In this document: positions 34,801-43,184 of the stretch, one piece after another
How positions within the stretch are numbered: the stretch's first letter is position 1
Layout of the letters: each line of letters opens with the position of its first letter
From: Chitinophaga caseinilytica
GTDB taxonomy: Bacteria > Bacteroidota > Bacteroidia > Chitinophagales > Chitinophagaceae
NCBI RefSeq assembly: GCF_038396765.1
Contig: NZ_CP150096.1
Span: 6,453,701 to 6,517,700 of the forward strand
Direction: 5' to 3'
Length of the DNA: 64,000 nucleotides
Position numbers and translations under genes: made by a program
Notes under the pieces: model-generated
The model's input: only the letters and a program-made list of their open reading frames with translations
The model's database searches: none
Told to the model about the DNA's origin: nothing

Positions 34801-36694
34801 CCGCTCCAGCCTCGACGAGCCTGATCACGTGTACAATCTTCCCGGCAACTACACCATTACCCTGAACGTGTATTCCGCCGGCGATTGCGTGAGCACCACC
34901 ACGCAGGATATCTTTATCGAAGGCCCCATCGGCACCAAGACCATCACCAATAAAATCGGTTGCGCACCGCATACCACCTCGTTCAGCGCCAGTTCGCCCA
35001 ACACCACCAAATACACCTGGGACATGGACAACGGCACCGTGACCACCACCAGTACCAATACTTTCTCCTACGAATACACGCAGCCCGGCGTTTACTATCC
35101 CCGCGTGGTGCTGGAAGACGCGAAAGGCTGCAAGGTGCCCGCCCAGGGCCTGCCCGACAGCATCGTGGTAGACAAGGCCACGGCCGGTTTCACCATGAGC
35201 ACGCTCGCAGCCTGCGACGAAGCCGATGTACTGTTCACCAACGCTTCCACATCCCTGTCTGCCGAACGCCATGGCGATGCCATGCAATACCGTTGGGATT
35301 TCGGGGTGGACGGAAGAACGGATGACGTAAGTACCGACGAGCACCCGCGTTTCGATTATACCGGCGCGGCCGATTACCGCATTAAACTCCTGACCGTCAC
35401 CCGCTATGGTTGCGAGGATTCCGCTTTCCTGACGCTGAAGATCGACCCGAAACCGGAAGCCGCCATTGCCCCGGCCGGCCCCGTTTGCGTGAACGAGACC
35501 GTGCAGTTCTCCGGTTCCGAAAACCGCGGGCTGCCCGCCACCAGCTGGACGTGGACGGTAGATGGCCAGCCCGGCAACAGCCCTTCCCTTCCCCCGAACC
35601 TCGTTTACCGGCAGGCCGGCCCGCACGACGTCCGCCTCGTGATCCGGAATTCCGAAGGCACCTGTCCTGATACGGCGGAATTCAGACTGGTGGTGAACCC
35701 GTTGCCATCGCTCGCCGTAACGCCGCGCCAGGCGCTCGTTTGCGAAGGTCAATCCCTGCAAGTCATCAGCAACGGCGGCCCCGCGCAATACAGCTGGACG
35801 CCTTACAATATTTCCAGCGCCACGGCCGAAAACCCCGTGATCAGTCCGGTGGTGGACACCCTTTACCGCGTAACCGCCGTCAACCAGTTCGGCTGCCGCG
35901 CCATCGATTCCCTCCGCATCCGCGTATCGCATCCTTTCACGGTCAATGCGTCCAACGCCGAGATCTGCGAAGGCAAACAAACCCGACTTCGCGCCTCCGG
36001 GGCCGTCCGCTACCGCTGGATCCCGGCCGACGGACTGAACGACGCGGGCCTCCAGGACCCCGTGGCCACCCCGCAGGCCACCACGCAATACCGGGTAGTG
36101 GGTTATGGCAACGACGCCTGTTTTACCGATACCGCCCGCGTGACCGTAACCGTGCACCAACCGCCGGTGATCACCGTTCCGCAGACCCTCAACGTTCCCA
36201 GCGGCACCGTGATGCCCGCTCCAGTAACCGGCAGCCCGGATATCATCACCTGGGCCTGGTACCCCGAGAAATGGCTCAGCTGCTACGACTGCCCCCAGCC
36301 GGAAATGCAGACGCAGGGGCCGGTGACCTACCAGATCACCGCCACCAACGTGTATGGCTGCCAATCGACCGTTCTGCTGCCCGTAAAACTGTTCTGTTCC
36401 GGAAGTACCGCGTTCATTCCCAACACTTTCACACCGAATGGCGACGGTCAGAACGATATTTTTTATGTGCGCGGCCGTGGGGTGAGGACCATTAAATCGT
36501 TCCGGGTGTTCAACCGCTGGGGGCAGCTCGTGTTCGAACGGGCGAATTGCCAGTCGGACGACCCGGGATGCGGATGGGACGGGCGTTTCGCCGGACAGGC
36601 CCTTCCGCCGGACGTATTCGTTTACTATGCGGAGATCGTGTGCGACAGCGGGGAGCCCATGACCCTCAAAGGAAATGTGACCTTGCTGAGATAG
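31838..36694 (+). CDS. giant PKD-repeat surface protein with type B T9SS C-terminal domain (1618 aa)
   Basis: A signal peptide (VCCCLTIFCSFTARA) is followed by about 15 PKD-like repeats to residue 1290, most with a W-x-FGDG core and an 'HxYxxxGxYxVxL' end strand. Three Ig-like modules come next; the last has a CYDCPQP motif. The final 90 residues are the gliding-motility (type B) sorting domain: FTPNGDGQNDIFYVRG, FRVFNRWGQLVFE, and the closing LKGNVTLLR. Such proteins leave the cell by type IX secretion with the help of a PorP/SprF partner, encoded two genes downstream. Likely a surface adhesin or filament. The 3' neighbour (945 aa) begins 69 nt later. Confidence 0.92.
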   Translation: MINRRQLKNHIAAVCCCLTIFCSFTARAQQASFSADVTAGCAPLTVSFNNTSDAGATWDWDFQLGAHSTNQHASKVFTVPGTYNVRLTATYPGGTRTATQTITVYQNPVPRFSATPLSGCTPMNVQFTDASTPGSGTIRSITWDFGDGNSASGASVSHTFNVNGAFSISTIVENSFGCKEGLTLPQYIRVGSTPQIDFVSDVQTSCTTPLTVNFRSSGPGGLTYAWDFGDPVSGAANTSAAQHPAHTYANEGSYTVTLRARTPEGCENTVSKTAFVVIQRTRTDFVVDGTACIGAPTRFRNTTSPNPTLSSWTFPDGSTSSGRDASFNFTAPGTYNVTLTSGRPGCLETVTKAITVHPRPTAGFTATPRISCAAPFDVQFTSTSTGASTYQWTFGDGTTGTGPSPRHTYNNFGQFDVTLDVSNAAGCTDRLSMNDFIIAERPQAVIDVPDPEGCIPHTAAFSARLLTAGVITGYQWDFGDPASGAANTSTSPNPSHTYTNEGAYTVRLVLMVNGTCRVDLQTTARAGRIPVVEFDANPKAPCQSDPVSFTNLSQPRGTEWEWVLPEDGGMILRTENPVYRFRNLGLHDVTLTVNNYGCRRTLTKPDFIRILPPIANFGMSNPCSDKMRVTFTDLSDFGPIPGTPRFWKWEFGDGNTSTNPSPTHVYATPGTYSVRLVVTDGNCESEMTQVVDIIDERPVISAAPEVCAANPLVFSRSNVDENNIVRWEWNWGDGTYAPVGGNNIAKVFSQPGRYNVVLTVTDRNNCVTSSNVLDIQVNGSTANFAVTGRRCEGDEQTFNDASTSFHGKAIESWTWNFGDGTADEIVTTKPTNYKHAFASSGTFNVVLQVKDEAGCLTSISRPVTVRDVEAGFQAPAQVACKNTGFQFSNTSTGTNLTYAWDFGDNSSSTDRHPLKTFTTAGIYTIKLTVTDDEGCTSTETKNQFITVPDPQAKFTVPGQVAQCPPALVSPDNQSTGYARAVWEFGDNSRSSLDEPDHVYNLPGNYTITLNVYSAGDCVSTTTQDIFIEGPIGTKTITNKIGCAPHTTSFSASSPNTTKYTWDMDNGTVTTTSTNTFSYEYTQPGVYYPRVVLEDAKGCKVPAQGLPDSIVVDKATAGFTMSTLAACDEADVLFTNASTSLSAERHGDAMQYRWDFGVDGRTDDVSTDEHPRFDYTGAADYRIKLLTVTRYGCEDSAFLTLKIDPKPEAAIAPAGPVCVNETVQFSGSENRGLPATSWTWTVDGQPGNSPSLPPNLVYRQAGPHDVRLVIRNSEGTCPDTAEFRLVVNPLPSLAVTPRQALVCEGQSLQVISNGGPAQYSWTPYNISSATAENPVISPVVDTLYRVTAVNQFGCRAIDSLRIRVSHPFTVNASNAEICEGKQTRLRASGAVRYRWIPADGLNDAGLQDPVATPQATTQYRVVGYGNDACFTDTARVTVTVHQPPVITVPQTLNVPSGTVMPAPVTGSPDIITWAWYPEKWLSCYDCPQPEMQTQGPVTYQITATNVYGCQSTVLLPVKLFCSGSTAFIPNTFTPNGDGQNDIFYVRGRGVRTIKSFRVFNRWGQLVFERANCQSDDPGCGWDGRFAGQALPPDVFVYYAEIVCDSGEPMTLKGNVTLLR
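32513..33300 (+). repeat. near-identical 38-bp DNA repeat inside two PKD domains
   Basis: Bases 32513-32550 and 33263-33300 differ at two positions only. Both encode the same PKD variant WDFGDPxSGAANTS, 250 residues apart, whereas other PKD repeats in the protein differ widely. It points to recent duplication or conversion between repeats. Confidence 0.7.
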
Positions 36695-36714
36695 GGGAAA
36701 TGGAAAAAATATAA

Positions 36715-36722
36715 TAAATTTG
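36715..36722 (+). promoter_or_regulatory. candidate -7 box (TAAATTTG) for the 945-aa PKD gene
   Basis: A full TAnnTTTG match in the AT-rich gap between the two giant genes, 41 nt before the ATG. No clear -33 TTTG. If real, the second gene is not only read through from the first. Confidence 0.4.
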
Positions 36723-36763
36723 TATAATCCATAAACCTATACTTTCCCATATCCTGTGAAAAA

Positions 36764-39601
36764 ATGAAAGCACCTGAGAAGAAAAACCTGATCCGATTGT
36801 TGTGGGCGTTGCTGGCTTTGCCGGCGGGCGCCTCGGCCCAGCAGGCCGGGTTTACCTATACGGTGGCGCCGGTGTCGCAATGCGCGCCGGCCACGGTGAC
36901 GCTGAAAAATACCAGTACGGGCGGCGCGGCGTCGTACCTCTGGGATTTCGGCGACGGGAGAAGTTCCACGGAAACCGATCCCAAGGTGACCTTCAACACA
37001 CCGGGCCCCGTTTCCATCAAGCTCACGGCATATTATACCGCGGCCACGGCTACGGCTACCGCCAATTTCACGATATATCCCATGCCCGTGGTGGCATTCA
37101 AGGTGGATAAGCAAAAGGCCTGCGGCACTTACACCGCCACTTTCACCGACGAAACGCCGGGCGCAACCGTCCGCACCTGGGATTTCGGGGATGGATCGGC
37201 GCCCGTGACCTCAAGCGCGCCCACTGTTCAGCATACTTTCAGCAAGATCGATACGTTCGATGTTTCCTTAACGGTGACCAATTCCACCGGCTGTACGCAG
37301 ACTTTGCGGAAAGACGATTTCATCATGGTTTCTGCGCCGGTCATCACCATGAATTCCACCCCGCAGGAAGGCTGCCTCCCGTTCACGGCCGCGTTCAACG
37401 CTTCCGTGCAGGCGCCCGCCGGCGACCCGGTGGCCTCCTACAGCTGGGGCTTCGGCGACAATACCACGGCCAGTTCCACCACGCCCGTCATCACCCATCA
37501 ATACACGACCGCCGGCGATTTTAACGTGACGCTGACCGTTACCACGCAGCAGGGCTGCGCCGTGATGCAGACGTTCCCGAAACAGGTAAAAACCGGCAGC
37601 AAACCGTCTAACGTAAGCTTCACCGTTTCCCGGCCAGACGATTGCGCCGGCACCATGGCCCGGTTGCTCGCCAGTGCGGTGGATGCGTCGCGGTACCGGT
37701 GGGATTTCGGGGACGGTTCCACCTACGAAGGGCCGGAAAACGATATCAACCACGCGTTTCGTGCAGCCGGCAACGTGACGGTCAGGATGAGCGCGGGAAA
37801 CAACGGCTGCTATACGGACGCATCGCCGGTTACGGTAACGAATACCGGTCCTGTAGCGGATTTCAGGTATTCGAGGGATTGCGGGAGCGGGGGGATGACG
37901 TATACCTTCACGAACACGTCCACCGCTACTACCAGCGATACCTATGAATGGAATTTCGACGACAATTCTCCTTCCGTCAACACCATCCACCCCACCCATA
38001 CCTTTTCCCAACCCGGCACCTACAACGTACGCCTCATTGTGCGGAATGCGGCCCAGACCTGCATGAGCACCATTTATCATACCATCCAGGTGTTTGCGGC
38101 AGATTACCATACCGGCGTGGGCTCCATTTGCCGCAACAGCCAGGTGCATTACGGCGTGGTGCAGGTGCCCCATGCCCTGGTGCGCCACTACGACTGGCGG
38201 TTCGGCGACGGCGAACGGATCGTGACTACGGATGTGGATATACGCAGGATGGTCAATACCAAAGGCGTATTCTCCGACACGCTCATCATCTTCTACAACG
38301 ATGCCGCGCTTTGCCCGGACACGATCATCAAAAAAGATCATCTCACCGTCATGGCGCCCGAAGCGCGTTTCGCAACAGGGGCTTCCGCCTGCGCGGGGCA
38401 ACCGGTGCAGTTCATCCAGCAATCCGTTCCCACGCCCAACATCCCGCTGATCGGCTGGAAATGGGAATTCGGGAATGTGGCTACGTCCGACAAATCCACG
38501 CCAGACAAGCCCACCTTCAATTCCAGCGGTAACTTCCCCGTGAAACTGGTGATCACCGACGCGCGGAACTGTGTGGATTCCATCACCCTCAACGTGGCCA
38601 TCAATCCTACGCCTTTCCTCAACGTACAGGCATCCACCGCCAAAATCTGCGAAGGCGGTACTTCCAACCTCCAGGCCATTTCCAACGGCAACGTTACCTG
38701 GGAACCGGCGTGGCAGCTGAGTTGCAGTAATTGTCCCACCCCGGTGGCCTCCCCTACCGAAGACACATCCTACATCGCAACGGCCATCAATACCTTCGGC
38801 TGTATCGTGAAAGACACCCTTTCCCTGCGTGTAGTTCCGAAGATATTGCTCGCCGTGAGCCCCGATACCGCGATCTGCGCCGGCAGCAGCGCCCGCCTCC
38901 GCGCAAGCGGTGCCGCCTACTATGACTGGGCGCCGACGGTAACCGAAGGCGGCAACACGGCGATGCCCCTCATCACGCCCACCGTAACTACCACTTACAC
39001 CGTAACGGCCGGCAACGATCCCGCCTGCCCCACCGAAACGCGGCAGGTGAAGGTGACGGTGAAACCCTCGCCCACCGTGAACGCCGGGCCAGACCAGGTG
39101 CTCGTGGCCGGTAATACCGTAGTGCTCGAAGCAACGTACAGCGCCGATGTGGTGCGCGGCGAATGGAAGCCCAACACCTGGATCGATTGCGCTACCTGTC
39201 CGCAAACCGTGGCCACACCGCGTTCCGGTATCGACTACGCGTATGAAGTGACGAATGGTGAGGGTTGCAAGAAGTCGGACGTGATGAATGTCCGCCTGAT
39301 CTGCGACCAGGGCAACGTGTTCCTCCCCAGCGGGTTTTCGCCGAACAACGACGGGATGAACGACGATTTCTATCCCCGCGGCAAGGGCGTGCGGAGCATC
39401 AATTCTTTCCGGATTTACAGCAGGAGCGGCCAGGAAGTGTTCAGCAGGAGCAATTTCCAGATGAACGATCCGGCGGCGGGCTGGAAAGGCCTACAGAACG
39501 GGAAGCTCCTGGCGCCCGACGTCTACATCTGGCTGCTGGACGCGGTTTGCGACACCGGCGAGCGATTCACCCTAAAAGGAAATGTAACCTTATTACGATA
39601 A
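36764..39601 (+). CDS. PKD-repeat surface protein with type B T9SS C-terminal domain (945 aa)
   Basis: A signal peptide (LLWALLALPAGASA) leads to seven PKD-like domains (first core YLWDFGDG near residue 65; last WKWEFGN near 565), then three Ig-like modules, two of them with a C-x-x-CP pair (CSNCPTP, CATCPQT). The last 90 residues are the type B sorting domain: GFSPNNDGMNDDFYPRG, FRIYSRSGQEVF and the end LKGNVTLLR, the same as in the 1618-aa protein. It is a shorter version of its upstream neighbour, probably secreted by T9SS to the surface. The porP/sprF gene starts 4 nt after its stop, which implies one unit. Confidence 0.92.
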   Translation: MKAPEKKNLIRLLWALLALPAGASAQQAGFTYTVAPVSQCAPATVTLKNTSTGGAASYLWDFGDGRSSTETDPKVTFNTPGPVSIKLTAYYTAATATATANFTIYPMPVVAFKVDKQKACGTYTATFTDETPGATVRTWDFGDGSAPVTSSAPTVQHTFSKIDTFDVSLTVTNSTGCTQTLRKDDFIMVSAPVITMNSTPQEGCLPFTAAFNASVQAPAGDPVASYSWGFGDNTTASSTTPVITHQYTTAGDFNVTLTVTTQQGCAVMQTFPKQVKTGSKPSNVSFTVSRPDDCAGTMARLLASAVDASRYRWDFGDGSTYEGPENDINHAFRAAGNVTVRMSAGNNGCYTDASPVTVTNTGPVADFRYSRDCGSGGMTYTFTNTSTATTSDTYEWNFDDNSPSVNTIHPTHTFSQPGTYNVRLIVRNAAQTCMSTIYHTIQVFAADYHTGVGSICRNSQVHYGVVQVPHALVRHYDWRFGDGERIVTTDVDIRRMVNTKGVFSDTLIIFYNDAALCPDTIIKKDHLTVMAPEARFATGASACAGQPVQFIQQSVPTPNIPLIGWKWEFGNVATSDKSTPDKPTFNSSGNFPVKLVITDARNCVDSITLNVAINPTPFLNVQASTAKICEGGTSNLQAISNGNVTWEPAWQLSCSNCPTPVASPTEDTSYIATAINTFGCIVKDTLSLRVVPKILLAVSPDTAICAGSSARLRASGAAYYDWAPTVTEGGNTAMPLITPTVTTTYTVTAGNDPACPTETRQVKVTVKPSPTVNAGPDQVLVAGNTVVLEATYSADVVRGEWKPNTWIDCATCPQTVATPRSGIDYAYEVTNGEGCKKSDVMNVRLICDQGNVFLPSGFSPNNDGMNDDFYPRGKGVRSINSFRIYSRSGQEVFSRSNFQMNDPAAGWKGLQNGKLLAPDVYIWLLDAVCDTGERFTLKGNVTLLR

Positions 39602-39605
39602 TCAC

Positions 39606-40646
39606 ATGAAAACGCTGAAAAGCATGAAGAAATACTGGTTAAGCGGAATGCTCGCGTGTATCGGGCTGCCGTTGTGCGCGCAAGACATCCACCTGTCTCA
39701 GTTCATGGAAACGCCCATCCTCCGCAACCCCGCGCTGATCGGGCTTTTCAAGGGCGATGTGCGGTTCCAGGCCGTATACCGCAACCAGTGGAACAGCGTC
39801 ACGATACCTTACCAGACCGGCACGCTCAGCGGGGAAATGAAATTCCCGGTCGGGCAGTATAACGACCACGTTACGGCCGGGGTACAAGCTTCGTTCGACA
39901 GGGCGGGCTCGTCCAACCTGCAATCCGTCCAGTTCCTGCCGGCGCTCAACTATCATAAATCCCTCAGCGAAGACAAGAGCAGCTTTTTGTCGGTGGGCTT
40001 CATGGGCGGTTACGTGCAGCGGCAGTTCAACCCCGCGCATCTCACGTTCAACAATCAATATACCGGCGGGCGCTTCGACCCCGCGGCGCCGACCGGCGAG
40101 GAAGGCCGCCTGAGCAAGATCGGTTACGGGTACTGGGACGCGGGCGTGGGGATGAGCTACAACGGCGTATTGGGCGAGGCTACCAACTGGTTCGTGGGCG
40201 CGGCGTATTACCATTTCAATAAACCGAAAGTGTCTTTTTACGACGACGATAAGGTGACGCTCGACCCGAAGCTGAGCTTCAACCTGGGCTTTACGGTGCC
40301 GGTGTCTGAACGGGTGCGGGTGATCGCGCATTACAACCAGGTGCACCAGGGGGCGTATTCCGAGTTCATCGGCGGTGCGTTTGTGGGGTACGGGTTGATG
40401 GACGACGGGCTGGAATCTGACCGGGGGATGTACGGTGGGCTGTTTTACCGCTGGAACGACGCTGTTGTGCCCATGTTCCGCCTCGATATGGGGGCCTGGG
40501 AGATCGGGGTGAGCTATGATGTGAATGTGAGCCGGCTGCGAACGGCCAGCCAGGCCATGGGAGGGTTCGAAGTGTCGATGGTTTTCAAGAATTTCCTAAA
40601 TCGCTGGAATTCAACGCTTAACAGTGTAACCTGTCCGAGTTTTTAG
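39606..40646 (+). CDS. PorP/SprF family type IX secretion outer-membrane protein
   Basis: 346 residues. A signal peptide (after MKTLKSMKKYW; cleavage near LPLCA) is followed by the family start QDIHLSQFMETPILRNPALIG and a run of amphipathic strands that would form an outer-membrane beta-barrel, ending with the aromatic C-terminus TLNSVTCPSF. SprF-like proteins are needed for secretion of particular type B CTD substrates such as SprB. Directly 3' of two such substrates, it is their likely partner. Two ATG codons (39606 and 39627) are possible starts; the first keeps the longer signal. Confidence 0.93.
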   Translation: MKTLKSMKKYWLSGMLACIGLPLCAQDIHLSQFMETPILRNPALIGLFKGDVRFQAVYRNQWNSVTIPYQTGTLSGEMKFPVGQYNDHVTAGVQASFDRAGSSNLQSVQFLPALNYHKSLSEDKSSFLSVGFMGGYVQRQFNPAHLTFNNQYTGGRFDPAAPTGEEGRLSKIGYGYWDAGVGMSYNGVLGEATNWFVGAAYYHFNKPKVSFYDDDKVTLDPKLSFNLGFTVPVSERVRVIAHYNQVHQGAYSEFIGGAFVGYGLMDDGLESDRGMYGGLFYRWNDAVVPMFRLDMGAWEIGVSYDVNVSRLRTASQAMGGFEVSMVFKNFLNRWNSTLNSVTCPSF

Positions 40647-40769
40647 GTTGCCAACGGACGGCGGCGGAAAAAATTGTTAAAAACGTTAAAATTTCAGAAA
40701 AAAGAGCAGAGAAATTGCACAATTTGGCAGACCGTTTGTTATCTTTATATAGCAACCAAACCGCAAATA

Positions 40770-40802
40770 TTTGGGTAATATTTAAAAAAATTTATATCTT
40801 TG
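40770..40802 (+). promoter_or_regulatory. promoter of the mini type A sorting-domain gene (TTTG-21-TATCTTTG)
   Basis: TTTG (40770-40773), a 21-bp spacer and TATCTTTG (40795-40802) fit the Bacteroidota consensus in full. The ATG follows after only 6 nt, so the mRNA would start at or next to it and have no leader. Confidence 0.65.
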
Positions 40803-40808
40803 GGTACT

Positions 40809-41171
40809 ATGTACAAAACCGTTACTCTCATCCTATTTACTTTCTTCTGCGCCCTGTCGTTACCGGCATGGTCCCAAAGCAAGTCTACCAATCCCTCTAC
40901 ATTCCCCGAGGGCGAGAATACGAGTAAGGTAGTGAAGGCTTATCCTAATCCCGCTACAACTAAGATTTATTTCGAAATTCAGCGTAATAACGATAAGGTT
41001 TACGAGATTATTGTATATAACTTCCTGGGCAAGAAGGTGGACCACCTGAAGAACCTTGCCAACCGCGCGCAACTTCCTTTGGACAATTATTACAGTGGTC
41101 TTTACATTTTCCAGTTGAGGGAAAAAGACGGGACACTGGTGGAATCGGGGAAGTTCAACGTCGTCAAATAA
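40809..41171 (+). CDS. small exported protein made mostly of a type A T9SS sorting domain
   Basis: 120 residues from the only ATG (40809). A signal peptide (VTLILFTFFCALSLPAWS) and a short Ser/Thr/Pro-rich piece are followed by about 80 residues with the type A CTD pattern: KAYPNPATTKIYFEI, YEIIVYNFLGKKV and LPLDNYYSGLYIFQL then GKFNVVK. In ordinary substrates this domain is the tail of a large enzyme or adhesin and is cut off. Here almost nothing else is left, so it may be a free CTD-fold protein at the surface or a secretion cofactor. It comes 162 nt after porP/sprF with its own promoter and terminator. Confidence 0.85.
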   Translation: MYKTVTLILFTFFCALSLPAWSQSKSTNPSTFPEGENTSKVVKAYPNPATTKIYFEIQRNNDKVYEIIVYNFLGKKVDHLKNLANRAQLPLDNYYSGLYIFQLREKDGTLVESGKFNVVK

Positions 41172-41198
41172 CATTACGAGTAGGAATATTTAAGATAT

Positions 41199-41238
41199 AA
41201 AAGGCTGACAGGATGCAAAAGCACTGTCGGCCTTTTTT
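41199..41238 (+). terminator. terminator of the mini sorting-domain gene
   Basis: Stem GGCTGACAG (41203-41211) with CTGTCGGCC (41224-41232), one G-T pair, then six T. It begins 28 nt after the stop codon. Confidence 0.85.
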
Positions 41239-41257
41239 CTTTCTCTTGCATGCCATG

Positions 41258-41291
41258 AAAAACGGCGCCCCCATGCCGGGAGCGCCGTTTT
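41258..41291 (-). terminator. terminator of rlmI
   Basis: AACGGCGC pairs with GCGCCGTT around a G/C-rich interior, with five A and four T at the ends, so on the minus strand it is followed by five T. It lies 29 nt after the rlmI stop and back to back with the plus-strand terminator. Confidence 0.8.
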
Positions 41292-41319
41292 CTATTTTCG
41301 TTTTCTGTAACCGGGATTG

Positions 41320-42492
41320 TTATTGTACTTCCACGACGAGGAACTTCAGGTACGTCGTGTTTTCGATGTTCCAGAGGATGGGATGGTCTTGCGCCTGCGT
41401 CTGGAACGTAACCTGGCGGAGGCGTTTGCGCGCGTCTTTCGCTGCCATGTCGATCGTTTCGAGGAACATGGACGGGTCTACCAGGTTGGTGCAGCTCGCC
41501 GTTACCAGGAAGCCGCCCGGCTTCAGGAGCTTCATCCCGCGGAGGTTGATCTCCTTATATCCCGTGATCGCTTTCTGGATGTTTTCGCGGCTTTTGGTGA
41601 AGGCCGGCGGGTCGAGGATCACCACGTCGAACTTGCGATCTTCGCGGGTCCATTGTTTCAGCTGGTCGAACGCGTTCACCGCCTGGAATTTACAGATATC
41701 CTGCAGGCCGTTCAGCTCCGCGTTGCGACGGGCCGTGTTCACGGCGTGCTCGGAAATATCGAGCCCCAGCACGCTTTTGGCGCCATAATGCCCCGCGTGG
41801 CAGGAGAACGTGCCAGTGTAGCAGAACGCTTCGAGCACGTCTGCCCCTTTTACGATGTGCTGGATGGCGCGGCGGTTATCCTGCTGGTCGAGGAAATAAC
41901 CGGTTTTTTGTCCACCCACGATATCCACATGGAATTTCAGGCCGTTTTCGTTGATGATGATATTGGTGTCGAACGGATCGCTGAGGAAGCCTTTCTTTTG
42001 TTCGAGGCCTTCGAGCTCACGCACGGGCACGTCGTTCCGTTCGTAGATGCCTTTGGGTTGGAAGATTTCGTGGAGGGCGTTCACGATGGCCGGTTTCCAG
42101 CGGTCGATGCCGAGGGCCATGGTCTGGAGCACGAAATAATCGTTGAACTTGTCGATGATGAGGGCCGGCATATCGTCTGCTTCGCCGAAGATGAGGCGGC
42201 AGTTTTCCACATACCCGAGCTTCTTGCGGTATTCCCAGGCTTTGCGGAGGCGGTGGAGGAAGAACCCTTCGTCGATGGTCTCGTTCCGGTCGCGGGTGAG
42301 CAGCCGCACGAGGATCTGGGATTGGGGGTTGATGTATCCCCGGCCTACGAAAATACCGTTATGCGTGAACACGTCCACGATATCGCCGGCGTTCACTTCC
42401 CCTTCGATCTGGCCCACTTCGTTGCCGAAAACCCAGGGGTGCCCCGTCAATACGCGGTTCGCTATCTTTTTCTTGAGAAATACCTTGGTCAT
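41320..42492 (-). CDS. rlmI: 23S rRNA (cytosine) methyltransferase, RlmI type
   Basis: 390 residues. An N-terminal PUA domain (about 1-80, with NRVLTGHPWVFGNEV and the DVFTHNGIFVGRGYINP stretch) is followed by the EEHEE-like linker and a class I SAM domain (FLDQQDNRRAIQHI, LEAFCYTGTFSCHAGHYGA, LDISEHAV, VILDPPAFTKS). In E. coli this family makes m5C1962 in 23S rRNA. The catalytic Cys is expected in the SC near the C-terminus, seen as VTASCTNLV. The TACCTTTG -7 box is 17 nt from the ATG. It is divergent from grpE with 125 nt between starts. Confidence 0.9.
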   Translation of the reverse strand: MTKVFLKKKIANRVLTGHPWVFGNEVGQIEGEVNAGDIVDVFTHNGIFVGRGYINPQSQILVRLLTRDRNETIDEGFFLHRLRKAWEYRKKLGYVENCRLIFGEADDMPALIIDKFNDYFVLQTMALGIDRWKPAIVNALHEIFQPKGIYERNDVPVRELEGLEQKKGFLSDPFDTNIIINENGLKFHVDIVGGQKTGYFLDQQDNRRAIQHIVKGADVLEAFCYTGTFSCHAGHYGAKSVLGLDISEHAVNTARRNAELNGLQDICKFQAVNAFDQLKQWTREDRKFDVVILDPPAFTKSRENIQKAITGYKEINLRGMKLLKPGGFLVTASCTNLVDPSMFLETIDMAAKDARKRLRQVTFQTQAQDHPILWNIENTTYLKFLVVEVQ

Positions 42493-42509
42493 TGTTTATT
42501 ATTGGAGCG

Positions 42510-42517
42510 CAAAGGTA
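42510..42517 (-). promoter_or_regulatory. candidate rlmI promoter (-7 TACCTTTG)
   Basis: Minus-strand full match to TAnnTTTG, 17 nt before the rlmI ATG. No TTTG at the standard -33 distance. Confidence 0.4.
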
Positions 42518-42617
42518 CAAAATGCAGGGAATCCTTCCCGATCCTGCCAAATTGTCCAGAAACGGGCGCTTGGCAAAGTTATTGTCGAGGGGTAACTTGC
42601 AGACAATAAGTACGATT

Positions 42618-43184
42618 ATGACAGAAAAAGACAAAGATATGCAGGCAAATGGGCAGGATCCCCGTGAAATGGACATCAATTCCGATGAAAACCAGGCCGG
42701 TTCCTCCCACTTGAACGATGCGCTGCCGGAAGAGGACGAGGCGGACAAGCTCCGTTCGGACCTCGACGAATTACGTAAAAAATATCTCCTGCTGAACGCA
42801 GATTTCGATAATTTCAGGAAGCGGAACGCCAAAGAACGGATCGAGCTGATCAACACTGCCAACAAAGAGGTGATCGTTGCCCTCCTCGACGTGCTCGATG
42901 ATTCCGAAAGAGCCGCCAAACAGCTGGAAACATCGGGAGAAGCTACCGCTGTGAAAGAAGGCGTAATGCTGGTTTTCAACAAATTCCAGAACGTACTGCA
43001 ATCCAAAGGCCTCAAACCCATGGAAGCCATGCACGAGGAATTCAACCCGGACCTTCACGAAGCCGTGACCGAAATCCCTGCCCCTACAGACGATCTGAAA
43101 GGCAAGGTGCTCGACGTACTGCAAAAAGGCTACTACCTCAACGATAAAATCATCCGCCATGCCCGCGTGGTAGTCGGAAAATGA
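42618..43184 (+). CDS. grpE: nucleotide exchange factor GrpE
   Basis: 188 residues from the ATG at 42618; the frame stays open 42 codons upstream, but those residues are not GrpE-like. GrpE swaps ADP for ATP on DnaK. An acidic, disordered start (residues 1-45) leads to the long helix LRSDLDELRKKYLLLNADFDNFRKRNAKER and the beta domain with VGMLVFN-like VKEGVMLVFNKF, then HEAVTEIP and ILNDKIIRHARVVVGK-type end (YYLNDKIIRHARVVV). dnaJ follows 78 nt downstream and is probably co-transcribed. No dnaK or hrcA is nearby, and I see no CIRCE repeat. Confidence 0.95.
   Translation: MTEKDKDMQANGQDPREMDINSDENQAGSSHLNDALPEEDEADKLRSDLDELRKKYLLLNADFDNFRKRNAKERIELINTANKEVIVALLDVLDDSERAAKQLETSGEATAVKEGVMLVFNKFQNVLQSKGLKPMEAMHEEFNPDLHEAVTEIPAPTDDLKGKVLDVLQKGYYLNDKIIRHARVVVGK

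Noticed and set aside
32096..36364. Two long open frames (about 750 and 650 codons) on the minus strand across the giant PKD gene.
   Set aside because: They lie fully inside a well-supported secreted protein, show Arg/Gly/His-rich composition typical of antisense frames in GC-rich codons, and have no domain I recognise.
42492..42617. A 42-codon extension at the start of GrpE.
   Set aside because: It covers the divergent promoter region and is not GrpE-like; the acidic GrpE start begins at 42618.
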